Below, piece by piece: positions 54,065 through 64,000 of a stretch of 64,000 nucleotides of DNA (position 1 is its first letter; the number at the start of each line of letters is the position of its first letter). The notes beneath the pieces were generated by a model. The model saw nothing but the letters and a program-made list of their open reading frames with translations. It did no database searches and was not told the origin of the DNA. A program made the position numbers and the translations under genes. Source of the DNA: Limnephilus marmoratus (Eukaryota > Arthropoda > Insecta > Trichoptera > Limnephilidae); NCBI GenBank assembly GCA_917880885.1, contig OU862917.1, positions 31,608,104 to 31,672,103 on the forward strand, written 5' to 3'.

Positions 54065-54345
54065 CTCATAGAAATCGTTGTATCTCCCTTACTATCATGC
54101 TTACAAATGTGATAGAAATAGAAATGAAACGGTGTTAGAAATAGAAAACACCACGCATTATATTCAAATCTAAAACTTAACCTCAAAATAATTAAAATAC
54201 ACACCTTTACGAATCCAATGTTTCCAACCACAATTTGAAAAAAAAAGAGACTTAGTGAACTTTTTATTAATTATTTTTACAAGTAACGACAAAAAGTGAG
54301 TTGACGATAACGTTTATAATACATTTGCCTGATAAAATGTGTGTG
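54065..54345 (+). repeat. Direct repeat, right copy
   Basis: Partner of 51565-51820. Diverged by substitutions and small indels. 54346-55200 beyond it holds only TTAGG-like short runs and a MITE-end fragment near 54680-54775. Confidence 0.65.
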
Positions 54346-55210
54346 TTTTTATTTTTTTCGTTAACCATAGTTAAAAAAAAAAACGTAAGGTGAACCAATT
54401 TTAAAACTTTTTTATGTTTGCAAAAAAATATAAACCTATTTAAAAAGTTATAAGTATGTTTATTTCGAATTATAAAATTTGACAGCGTATTTAATCACCT
54501 TGTAAAAACGTTATTAGTTTTCGGATGCGTTCAGAAATAATTAATTTATTTGGAGATCATTGCACAGCGTACATTTTCTGACTTTCTGACACAACATGCC
54601 CGCGGCCTAAGGAGTTAAAAGTTATGATTTTTTTTTAAATAATAGCTTATAACATAACCTAACCTAACGTAACCTATTTAAACATTTCTTTTCATCACTT
54701 TGAATGAATTTTCAAAGGAGGTGATGAAGTTGCATATTGTTGAATTGTCCGGTTACCCCATACAATATCTTAGTAATTTCGTCTGGGATGAGAATAGTTC
54801 TTAATTTTAACTTATGAATGTAGTATGATTAATGTTAGTTTGCGTAATATTGAAAATGTTTTATGGGTAGTACGTAGGTAGATAATGTTTCTTTAGAATT
54901 ATGTACATGAAAAGAGAAAAATTATTGAAAAATAAAATGAAAATAAACTGAAGAATATAACAGGTTGAGAACGGAAAGGAAAATCATAAATCTCAGTTTG
55001 GTTTTAGCATGGCAAATGTTGCTTCTTCCTGTCTCAATAATCCACGTCTTGGCCACGACTGTAGTTGTACTTAGTAGGTACTACCTACATTATTTTTATG
55101 AACATTTTTCTGAAGAAATAAATCAAGTAGGGGTATCAATTTGAACATGCTGGGTGCATAATATCTCCAATATTAAAAAATGAATAAATTACAGGAGAGT
55201 GAAAAAAATC

Positions 55211-56228
55211 GGAGGCGTCTACTAATATCTACAGGAATTCCAAAAAACTGAACAAATCGGACTAATATCTATGAGAACCAAAGTGCGTACAAATATCTAC
55301 AGCTCAAACTGCTGACTAATATCTATGAGAACCAAAGTGCGTACGAATATCTACAGCTCAAATTGTTGACTAATATCTATGAGAACCAAAGTGTGGACGA
55401 ATATCTACAGCACTGGCAGAGGTTGGATTTGCAATTATGTATAGCATATTGGAATTACGTAATATTGCGTATGCAGTTTAAAAAACTTAATTTACGTATG
55501 TATGTATGTAAAAATCCCTAACATCGGACTATTGGACACATTTAGCTGATTATTAAGGATTTGGGTTTTTGTTTTAACAGCTTTCTTTATTTCGAGTGCT
55601 TCTAAAATATTTAGTCTGTTACCATGACCATTTCTACGTCAGTTAGGTTAGGTTAGGTTGTGGTGCCGTGTATTTCGAAATAAATAAATATCTTTCTATT
55701 ATGACCTCCATGTTTGTTCAATAAATTATTGTCCTCATAAACAGCAAAATACGTAATATTATGCAAAAACTTCATGTACGTACTTTAAACGTTTAGGCCT
55801 TTACGTAATTAGTAATTACGTAATTGAAGTAATTTATGCTTTTCCGTACAACCTCTTGCTCAGCTGCCCTCTGTAGATATTAGTCCACAGTCCAACCTAC
55901 CCTACGCTCCATAAATATTAGTCACCACTGGGACCGTCATAGATATTCGTCCGTCCTTAGGGAACGTACCCATACTACGTGACACGTTTAGGGAGGGGGT
56001 CTTCAAAATGTCACGCTTGGTACAAATGAGCGGCGGGAGCCATATGTTTTTATTCACCGGGGGGGGGGGTTAAAAAATGCAAAAAGTTTGTCACGTAGTA
56101 TGGGTACGTTCCCTTAGCTCTGTAGATATTAGTCAACACTCTGAAGTTCGTAGATATTAGTCCCAACATATGAGCTGTATATATTCGTCCGACATACAGG
56201 CTGTAGATATTAGTACTTATCTGGAGTC
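55211..56228. mobile_element. Unnamed hAT-like element with ACTAATATCTA clusters, copy A
   Basis: Exact 8-bp TSD AAAAAATC at 55203-55210 and 56229-56236. The left end carries four or more copies of ACTAATATCTA / ACGAATATCTACAG on the plus strand (to about 55412). The right end carries the same motif inverted (TAGATATTAGT, from 55873 on). The core block GGCAGAGGTTGGATTTGCAA, GTATAGCATATTGGAAT and TCGGACTATTGGACACATTT is shared with 61156-61650. No protein-coding frame. A MITE (55960-56113) is nested in the right arm, and about 300 bp of extra sequence follows the core. Confidence 0.8.
55960..56113. mobile_element. Short MITE with 24-bp perfect TIRs (copy 2)
   Basis: TIRs at 55960-55983 and 56090-56113 are exact inverted repeats beginning GGGAACGTACCCATACTACG. 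Same family as 40414-40587; the middle is inverted relative to that copy. Nested in the right arm of 55211-56228. Confidence 0.92.
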
Positions 56229-56811
56229 AAAAAATCCACTTTGATGCAGGAAAATGAAGATGACCTCCAAACAATATTTATTTACGTTAATAATTATGAT
56301 AAATGCGTTTTTTCACGCTCCTGTAAAAGAATTCACATTCACCGTAAACTTATGCGTTCATGATGACATTTCAAATATCTAAATAGACGTAGGTCAGTAT
56401 GAATGCATCTGTAGGGTGCTAACAGTGCCGTAAATAGGGCGGTGCCACCGGTGCCCAGGCACAGGGCGTAGACTCTGGGGGGCGCAAGGATTGCCAAACT
56501 ATGCAGGACTATTATTTTTTTCGTTTTGCTCCTGATTGCTCCTGATAAGTTCCCGGCCCCGCTGCGCCCCTAGTGCTCGATTCCAACACATACGTACCTA
56601 TATGCCAGTAACATCAAAAACGTCTGTTCAATTAGACAAAACATTGGGCTCATTTTTTTGGCAGCGCACGAGCGTATTTGTGTTTAGTGTTAGAGTTAAG
56701 TTGAAACGACTACATTATTTGATAAATGTGACCGTAGTTCAAGTCTGGGTCTTCTTAAAGCTCTAGTCGAAGTAGATTTAAAATATATGTTTCCCAATGT
56801 AGTTGTAGTAG

Positions 56812-57044
56812 TCGCTATAAAGATTTTTTAACGGTGCCATTGACTGTAGCTTCCTGCGAAAGATCATTCAGTACCTAAGCTCAAATTAATAAAAACTTAC
56901 TTGCGCTCGACGATTGACCAAGAAAGGTTGACCGGCGGCCGCCTAGCGATTTTGTCGGTTGAACAGGACATAGGACGGTACCTGTCGTATGAAAAGGTTA
57001 TCAACGATTTCGCAATGAAGAAAGCGCGAAAAGTAAATCTTTAA
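56812..57044 (+). pseudogene. hAT transposase C-terminal (dimerisation) remnant
   Basis: Reading with small shifts gives VPLTVASCERSFS, SKLKLIKTYLRST-like sequence, and DIGRYLSYEKVINDFAMKKA before a stop. The LTVASCERSFS block is the conserved start of the hAT C-terminal domain. The N-terminal and catalytic parts are absent. Confidence 0.7.
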
Positions 57045-57422
57045 AAAAGTTTATGGCTTGCTTTAAATCTTTACTATCTCAACTTATTCATTTGTGTATT
57101 GTGTAGTTGTGAATAATCTTTGCAAATATATTCGAATTCATTTATTTATTTATTGTTTGAAACATTTACAGAGTGATAATAATAATTACATCAATGTTAT
57201 TGCGTTGAAATGTGCACATATACATTAACACTCCAATTAAAAATGTTTACAGCATGCGTAATCAAGGTTCAATTGTTAGTAGGCGGAGATGGTAGTAGTG
57301 GATAAAACAGAAATAATAATAATCAGAATGAATATAAACAATTAAATATAAAACAAAGTAAGTGTACAGAGAAAGAGAAGACACAATAATAAAGCAATTA
57401 TGTAACTGTGCTCCATAATATA

Positions 57423-58865
57423 TCATGGAAGAAGATTGTTAATTTGTTTTGTAAAATATTCGAGACTGTTTGCGAAGATATCTATAAGATCACATTCAAT
57501 AGTGTTGTACAGACGACACATTCGAGACAGTGGATTGAAGAATGCAATATTGTTATTAAATATTTCAATATGGAATAGGTTTTGACTCCTTAAATTACGT
57601 CTATTAGGAACTTTAATATGAATATTGCTTAGACAATGAGTGGTTAAAAGCTTATCATGAGTAATTTTATATAAACATACTAAGTCAGCAAATTGTCTTC
57701 TTTTTTCCAATGTTGTAAAATTAAAGTGTAGGAGACGTTCATCATAAGATTGGAGTAAGGCATTCAATCCAACTTTAAATGATAACAGTCTTAGGAATTT
57801 TTTTTGCACAGATTCAATAGTTTTAGAATATTTTAAATAATGTGGGTTCCAGATAACACTCCCATATTCCAATTTGCTTCTGACCAACGAGCTGTATAAA
57901 GTTATAATGGATTGGGGGTTTTTAAATGGTTTAGATATTCTATTAATGAATCCTAACATTTTCAATGATTTACTCACGATATCAGTGATGTGTACATCAA
58001 ACATAAACTTTGAATCAAGAGTTATTCCTAGATCTGTTATAGTGGTGACTGCATTTAATTGAACATTATTAATAGAATATGCATAATCCTTTCGTCTCCT
58101 GTTACGAGTAAAGGTAATGATGTAACATTTTTCAATATTTAAAAACATATCGTTTTGAATACACCAGTTACTTAGTTTGCAAAGATCTTCTTGAAGTGTA
58201 GCATGACCGGAATCATTTGAAATTTTGCGATAAATTTTGAGATCATCGGCAAATAGAACAAAATTACAGCGTAACATGGGACCAAGGTCATTAATAAAAA
58301 TTAAAAAAAGCAAAGGGCCAAGATTTGACCCCTGGGGTACACCTGATGTTACAATTATGGGAGGTGATTCGTACCCATTAATAAGTACTAACTGTGTTCT
58401 ATTTTCCAAGTAAGACTTAAGCCATCTAAATAGATCAACATGAATACCTATTTGATTAAGCTTCTGTAGTAATATATAATGATTAACTTTATCGAATGCC
58501 TTTTGAAAATCTGTGTAAATGGCGTCTACTTGAATTCTTTCATTAAAAGCATTACAAACATAATCGCAAAAGTCGAGAAGATTTGAATTTATGGATTTGT
58601 TGGGAACAAATCCATGTTGATTAATGCATAATTGGGATTTAAAATGTGAAAATACAGAAATATAAATTATAGATTCAAAGACTTTTGCAAAACACGATAA
58701 AATGCTGATTGGTCGATAATTTTTCACAAAAGATTGATCACCAGATTTATGTATTGGAACAATATGTGCATTTTTCCACAAATCTGGGAAAGTTCCTGTA
58801 GATAATGATTCATTATATATTATAAAAAGTGGCTTAATCAACGCGCTAGAACAACATCTTACAGA
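57423..58865 (-). CDS. LINE reverse transcriptase frame inside a hAT element
   Basis: 472 codons open from 58841; coding similarity starts about 58865 (SSALIKPLFIIYNESLSTG). RT motifs are intact: [74 protein letters not shown] and FADDLKIY. The C-terminus has SLVRSKLEYGSVIWNPH. The endonuclease and ORF1 are missing through 5' truncation. The 3' UTR runs to a TAAA-repeat tail near 57145 (minus sense). CR1/Jockey-like by motif style. The absence of stops suggests a young insertion. Confidence 0.88.
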   Translation of the reverse strand, partial: SVRCCSSALIKPLFIIYNESLSTGTFPDLWKNAHIVPIHKSGDQSFVKNYRPISILSCFAKVFESIIYISVFSHFKSQLCINQHGFVPNKSINSNLLDFCDYVCNAFNERIQVDAIYTDFQKAFDKVNHYILLQKLNQIGIHVDLFRWLKSYLENRTQLVLINGYESPPIIVTSGVPQGSNLGPLLFLIFINDLGPMLRCNFVLFADDLKIYRKISNDSGHATLQEDLCKLSNWCIQNDMFLNIEKCYIITFTRNRRRKDYAYSINNVQLNAVTTITDLGITLDSKFMFDVHITDIVSKSLKMLGFINRISKPFKNPQSIITLYSSLVRSKLEYGSVIWNPHYLKYSKTIESVQKKFLRLLSFKVGLNALLQSYDERLLHFNFTTLEKRRQFADLVCLYKITHDKLLTTHCLSNIHIKVPNRRNLRSQNLFHIEIFNNNIAFFNPLSRMCRLYNTIECDLIDIFANSLEYFTKQINNLLP

Positions 58866-59208
58866 ATAAACGCCTTTTCACCAATTCATACTTAAACGCA
58901 ATTTATATTATGCTATGATACCTTCCTTATTTAAAACTCTACCATACCAAGTATTTAAAATTAAATTAATTTACAGTTTACTGAAACTGCAGGGTATTTT
59001 ATTATAGAAGTATGAAGACCAAAGTGGCCAAAAATTAAATCTTAAGCATCAGGGTGGGCAACGCATTTGCACTGGTGAACTTGCGTTTTAGTTTTAGTGA
59101 GTGAGACACAGTGGGTGGTATAATAGGCGAAGGGTCCACTTAAATAGGGCGCAGTTATAGAAGCTCGCACAGGGCGCAGAAAAGGCTATTTACGGCACTG
59201 GGTGCTAA

Positions 59209-60835
59209 ACGCTTTTAAATAAAATTAAAATGCTAAAATTGAGGTAATCTCGCAGTGAGGAAAACAATGCTGTAAAATATATTTGTTTCTTTGATAAAAT
59301 ATGTCTATTATTTGTTCACCCTACATATTATGTATAATCTACGGAGTAAAGAAGGAAGTTATTAATTTGCCTTTTAAATCATGGGTGCGTGATAAAATGT
59401 TAATGTATGTTCATGCTTACCTAGAAATATGGTCGGAGGGGAATACTAAGTATTTTTATTCTATTTAATTATTACTTCTCCCAGATTATAAAGCATAATT
59501 TTTCACATAATAAACAACCTCACGAGGACCAAGCCTGTATCGAGGAACTACAAATTTGATTGAAGCAACATTTAGGAGCACGTAAGTAAATAAGATTATA
59601 ATTTCACGTAACTGGGATTTTCAATTTATGCAGGTCGGTTATTTGGCATAAGGGAGATTTTTTCAGGTACTCTGTCAGCTGCAAGAAGATATAGTTAAAT
59701 GGTTTTGCCAAATTATTAAAAATTTAATAGTAGATACTGTTAAAAAAACTTTCCCAATAATACTTTGTATTATGAGTATAATACAATATTTTTCAAAACT
59801 AATATTAGATATACCTGGTGATTTTCCTTTTTTCTCTTCTAATTCATGTCTATTATTTTCAACTATTTGTAATATTTTTTGCTCTAAAAAAATGTATTAC
59901 GCGATGTATTATTATGTTTTAAATATGTATTACTGTTATTTTTTGTTAAATAAGAACTCAGAATCATCTCGACTCGACACCTTTTTGAAAAGTCATTAAA
60001 AGCTACGAAAAAAAGAGCAATAGCTCGTAACCAAGCCTAACGTCACCTGGGTATTTGACCAATTTATTAAATGTTTTTTCATCACCTTTAACGACCTTTC
60101 AAAGGAGGTGTTGAGTTGAGTTAATTCTGAGTTATCCGGTAACCGTTATTTTTTATCTCATTGAGAATAAAGAGATTAAGAAATAAAATATGTTGCTGAT
60201 AGGTATCGGTTTTTTCTGAAGCATTAAAAACTAATAGCGTCATGAAATTCTGTCTAGAATAACCGCCGTAGAATTGACGCGATACTTCTGTTATTTTTTT
60301 TCTAATTAATAGTAAATTCTCAACAGATGTATATTATATGTTATAAACTTTTTTTAAAGATAATTTAGAATAAATGGTTTGACAAAAGTCATTACAGGTC
60401 GATTATAAATATATGCTAAAAACTCAAACACAACTGCAAAACTTTGATCCTTGACTCCCATGCGAATTACTGTGTATTTACTTACCACGGCATTATATAC
60501 ATCTTATGCACTGAATAGATAATGCAAACCAGAAATGCCTTCCATGTAGATTTATACATTTTGGTTCTAGCCCATTTAGCACGCGCTCTGCCTCTTACAT
60601 TGCCTGATATCGTATATCGCCATTCTATTCGAACGAAATTAAAATTTCATAATGATAATACGAATTTTTGTCTTAGAAATCGAATAAAAAATAATGGTCA
60701 GACTTTTGGTTTACGAAATACACCCACATCGCATTCTTGTGGTCTTCTTTATTCTGCGGTCGTTAGCTTGGTGCACTCGATAGTGGCTATCGTTGAGACT
60801 TGTTTGTGTAAGTTGTATCTAAAACCTCGACTGCG
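59209..60835. other. Unassigned sequence
   Basis: No gene recognised. Frames at 59772-59999 and 60522-60839 have no known motifs. A fragment near 60050-60145 resembles the MITE ends at 14518-14698. A possible donor (CAC then GTAAGT) at about 59581 lacks a supporting coding frame. Confidence 0.4.
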
Positions 60836-61140
60836 TTGAGCGAGTTTACAAGCTACCTACTAGCCGGCGAATTCACTATCTGCTAGTAAATTCGCTCAGT
60901 GTAATAATATTTACCAGCTAACTAGCAGATTGTAGTTGAAAGGGGGCTACTTTGCTTTGCTGTGTGGGCTTTTTAGCTAATAAACTAACCTTGTGTCATG
61001 ATAGTTGCGAGTATTTCAGTTTTCTACTAGTTAGCTAATTCGCTAGCTAGTTCGCTACTGAGCGAGTTGAAAGTTTTTTGTGTCATCATCCGATTCGCCC
61101 GGTTTTTACTTGCCGGCTAGTAGCTTGTAAACTTACTCAA
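60836..61140. mobile_element. MITE with about 30-bp TIRs
   Basis: Left end TTGAGCGAGTTTACAAGCTA (from 60836) and right end, read inward, TTGAGTAAGTTTACAAGCTA (to 61140). They continue to CTAGCCGGC with one mismatch and a 3-nt gap. The interior is rich in CTAGC / GCTAG words. TSD not resolved. It ends 15 bp before the element at 61156. Confidence 0.75.
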
Positions 61141-61155
61141 TGATGTAATCGAGGC

Positions 61156-61650
61156 GGAGGCGTCTACTAATATCTATGAGAATCAAAGTGTTGACGAATA
61201 TCTACAGATCAAACTGTTGACTAATATCTATGAGAACCAAAGTGTTGACGAATATCTACAGTACTGGCAGAGGTTGGATTTGCAATTATGTATAGCATAT
61301 TGGAATAACGTAATATTACGTATGCAGTTTAAAAAACTTAATTTATTTATTTATTTATTTATTAGTAAGGGACAAACAGCTTATACATAAAACATAAAGA
61401 TAAAAATATACATTGTTAAATCGAGTCAAGCCAAAAAAGTCTTTATGTAAGTATGTATGTAAAAATCGCTGATATCGGACTATTGGACACATTTAGCTGA
61501 TTAGTCCAACCTTCGCTCTGTAGATATTAGTTCAACCTACGCTCTGTAGATATTAGTCAACACTCTGAAGTTCGTAGATATTATTAGTTCAACAAATGAG
61601 CTGTAGATATTCGTCCGACATACAGGCTGTAGATATTAGTAACTGGAGTC
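61156..61650. mobile_element. Unnamed hAT-like element with ACTAATATCTA clusters, copy B
   Basis: Exact 8-bp TSD ATCGAGGC at 61148-61155 and 61651-61658. Left end GGAGGCGTCTACTAATATCT; right end GATATTAGTAACTGGAGTC. The same core block and motif clusters as 55211-56228, in compact form, with a (TTTA)n run and about 90 bp of extra sequence near 61345-61440. Confidence 0.85.
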
Positions 61651-62189
61651 ATCGAGGCTACAGAAAGAAGAATTGTAAAGTTACACTGCACAATGACATG
61701 AGCGGCTAATGATTTTATTGTATTGTGCTATTTGTTGAATAAATTAATTGTTCTGTATTAATATTCGTGAGGAAGAGCTAGGAGCGACCCTTCTGTAATT
61801 GATATGTAATCCAACGTCCTTGATTTATTCGACCCTTCCTCTAACCGGGCCCTTTGGAGTGATGCTCTCGCCTTGATTGGACTTGGAATGACAGGACTAT
61901 GGATAATACAAACAAGGCAGCCCTTATGTATTATACCAGGTACCTGCGTATGATTGGGTACCTACACCCCTTTCTTTGATTACTGTCAATTTGAACATCT
62001 CTAAACGAACATTGAATTTCTTCTATAAACCACTTGTACCTACTACTGCGCCGTATATTACGTAAACAAATTGCAAAGTACTTTTTACGGTCCTTGTCAA
62101 TAACTTATTGCGAGATAAGGAAATTTAAAAGCATAAAGTTTCAATTATTGTTATTATCTACGAGTAAGGTTTACATCTTAGGCAGCATA

Positions 62190-62310
62190 TACACAAGCGA
62201 GTCGAACCACGCATTTTGGGAAAGAAACGAAGTAACCCCAACGGCGCGATACCCCGCTTGTGATTTCTTCGTTACTTTCCTATAATGCGTGGCCCGGCTC
62301 GCGCTTATGT
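62190..62310. repeat. Imperfect inverted repeat
   Basis: CGAACCACGCATTTTGGGAA / AGAAACGAAG pairs with CTTCGTTACTTTCC / ATAATGCGTGGCCCGGCTCG. Probably a small MITE; no TSD resolved. Confidence 0.5.
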
Positions 62311-62319
62311 TCGCAAATG

Positions 62320-64000
62320 TATACGAAGCATAATAAAGCTTGAACGCTGTTGAACCCTTTTATTTGCCTGGGATCATAAAAACATATGTGGAGAGGGAGT
62401 CGGCTAATAGAAACAAATCCCCCTTCTCCGAAGGGCGGATGTAGTGTGGAATTTACGAATAAAAAAAATGTTTTTCGTATTCGGAGACAAATTATTTTTG
62501 TTTTGTCCACATTCTTAAATCCCACTTAATGTAGCAATAGTGTTTGATTTACAACGTTATTCAGTTATTTTAATCAAACGGTTTTATAATGATCACTTGC
62601 TAATTTACTGTAATTTAGATCGCAGCGTTAACAACAATAATAATAATTCTTTATTCCAGGATGTGGGGAGGATTGTGCATTCCCACACGTCCCATATACT
62701 TATACATATTTATATATTTACATAGTAAAGAAACAAAACATAAATAGAAAAAAAATTATAATAACAAAAATAAATAATCCATTATTATGCAGGGCGTTGT
62801 CTTGAGTGAGCTCGGGCCCAACGCTCACTCAGGAGTGGCTCCTTGCTGGAAGGCTGCGGTCACCACTGTGTCGTCGAAGGCCATTATCCGCATCCTGACT
62901 CCAGTGACCCGGTGTCTCACCAGGCTGGCGAATCCATGGACTCCTAATTCCGTAAACATTGTTGACGCGTGCTATAGCTTCTGTATCCAAGTATGATTCT
63001 GCAAATAAATATGCTTCGTCGCGTTAGAAGAAATTCCATACGATCTATTAACCTCTCAAGCGCCAAAAGTATCCATAGGATACGAAAATGTGAAATTTGA
63101 GCGCCGACATATCCAATTAGTAATCTGAAACAATACTTTCTGTTTGTTGGATTTTTACCCTCGGCTACTTTTCGAAATCAAAAAATTATAATTCTTTCAC
63201 TTGTCGTGCAGCTGACTAACGGCCAAACCCCATCCTGTCCCAACTATCCAATACTTGCTGATTTTTAGATGAAAAAAAATCAACGTAGACCAAAATGCCG
63301 TGTAGGTACATTTGCTTCCAAATAAGTTCCGTAATCACTGGTTAAAGTAAGTCAGATAGTTTGGACGCGCAACTTCAGAGTCCTTTGTCTCAGTTTGGCA
63401 TATTTTGACACAGAGCCGTTGGATATGATGGTTAGTTTTAGCCCCGGGAAAGCCACTTTGAAAACAGGTATCACGATCTATCTATCTTACCTGCGATCCG
63501 GAGTTTATTTATCTACCCCGTTACCAGCGCCGGATCTGCCATACGTTCACACTTTGAAAATGAAGGGGCCCCGTGAATTTACATAAAATATTCCATAAAT
63601 CCTTTAAGGCGCCGCAACCGGGCTCAAAAAGAAGAAGATGGCGAGATATGAAATTACTTAATTAGCGACAAAATCGATGCGAAAATTGTGGAATTGTTTA
63701 ATATAACACGACTCGTTTAAAATAGAGCAATAATCTCGCGGGGTTGTCTTGAACACATTTAAAGAAACACCGTGAATTTTTTCATACATATAACTTGTAA
63801 AATAACTGAAACAAACGTGTTTATAATAATTTTCGGAGCATATTTTGCGAGTTTTTTTATATCGAGAGAATTTTATATACCTAATTTGCGTTTCGGCGCG
63901 GGGAATGTCTAGATATTATATTCAAGAATAACATATATATTTTTAAGAGCTTTAAAACTTAAAGTGTTTAAGGGAGATAATATGTAAGAAATTCGGGTAG
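62320..64000. other. Unassigned right end of window
   Basis: No host exon recognised. A block at 62785-62950 with CACTCAGGAGTGGCTCCTTG looks like a decayed coding fragment of unknown origin. 63515-63620 resembles interspersed repeat sequence (GCGCCGGATCTGCC, AAGGGGCCCCGTGA). Remaining LPGAT1-like exons were looked for and not found. Confidence 0.35.

Larger units (their letters stand above)
56423..59200 (+). mobile_element. hAT transposon, 2778 bp including a nested LINE
   Basis: Exact 8-bp TSD GGTGCTAA at 56415-56422 and 59201-59208. TIRs begin CAGTGCCGTAAATAG on both sides. Plus-strand transposase C-terminus remains at 56812-57044. A LINE on the minus strand (about 57130-58865) interrupts it. 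Confidence 0.9.

Noticed and set aside
59505..59585. Short exon with a GTAAGT donor
   Set aside because: No acceptor of quality and no coding continuity with any recognised gene.

Overview
This is eukaryotic nuclear DNA, almost certainly from an insect. Genes carry GT-AG introns, short (TTAGG)-like runs occur, the DNA is AT-rich, and the space between exons is packed with non-LTR retrotransposons, hAT, mariner/pogo and TTAA-type DNA elements, a Penelope-like remnant and a tRNA-derived SINE. The order cannot be fixed from sequence alone. There is no CRISPR array, operon or prokaryotic feature.

Four host genes can be read. (1) 500-7215, plus strand: the last five coding exons of RMND5, the RING subunit of the CTLH/GID ubiquitin ligase; its start lies left of the window. 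(2) 17875-39529, minus strand: a complete nine-exon mitochondrial fumarate hydratase, rebuilt exon by exon to 505 aa with every splice phase consistent. Its introns total about 20 kb and hold most of the transposons here. (3) 43293-49040, plus strand: a plexin A receptor of 1915 aa in one uninterrupted reading frame, with a likely non-coding 5' exon upstream. (4) 51021-51232, plus strand: one internal exon of an LPGAT1-like lysophospholipid acyltransferase whose other exons are not recognised here. Fumarase and plexin A are divergent, about 3 kb apart.

The rest is layered mobile DNA. Clear cases with target-site duplications (TSDs): hAT-like elements at 12045-14430 and 56423-59200 (the second interrupted by a LINE with a 472-codon reverse transcriptase frame), a deleted mariner at 22067-23007, a Tc1/mariner-superfamily element at 26418-27437 with a pogo-like MITE inside it, two near-identical 5'-truncated LINEs at 19227-19726 and 23566-24018, a hAT-like MITE at 25714-26352, and TTAA-flanked MITEs at 40-244, 5794-6301 and 6542-7049.

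The best candidates for something undescribed are: a two-copy family (55211-56228 and 61156-61650) with clusters of a short ACTAATATCTA-type motif facing inward at each end and 8-bp TSDs; a perfect 93-nt-arm hairpin (25235-25439) whose arms, with two other loci, contain a hammerhead-ribozyme-like core; and the hAT-like carrier of an uncharacterised repetitive arthropod protein (12045-14430). The intronless plexin A frame is the oddest host-gene feature.
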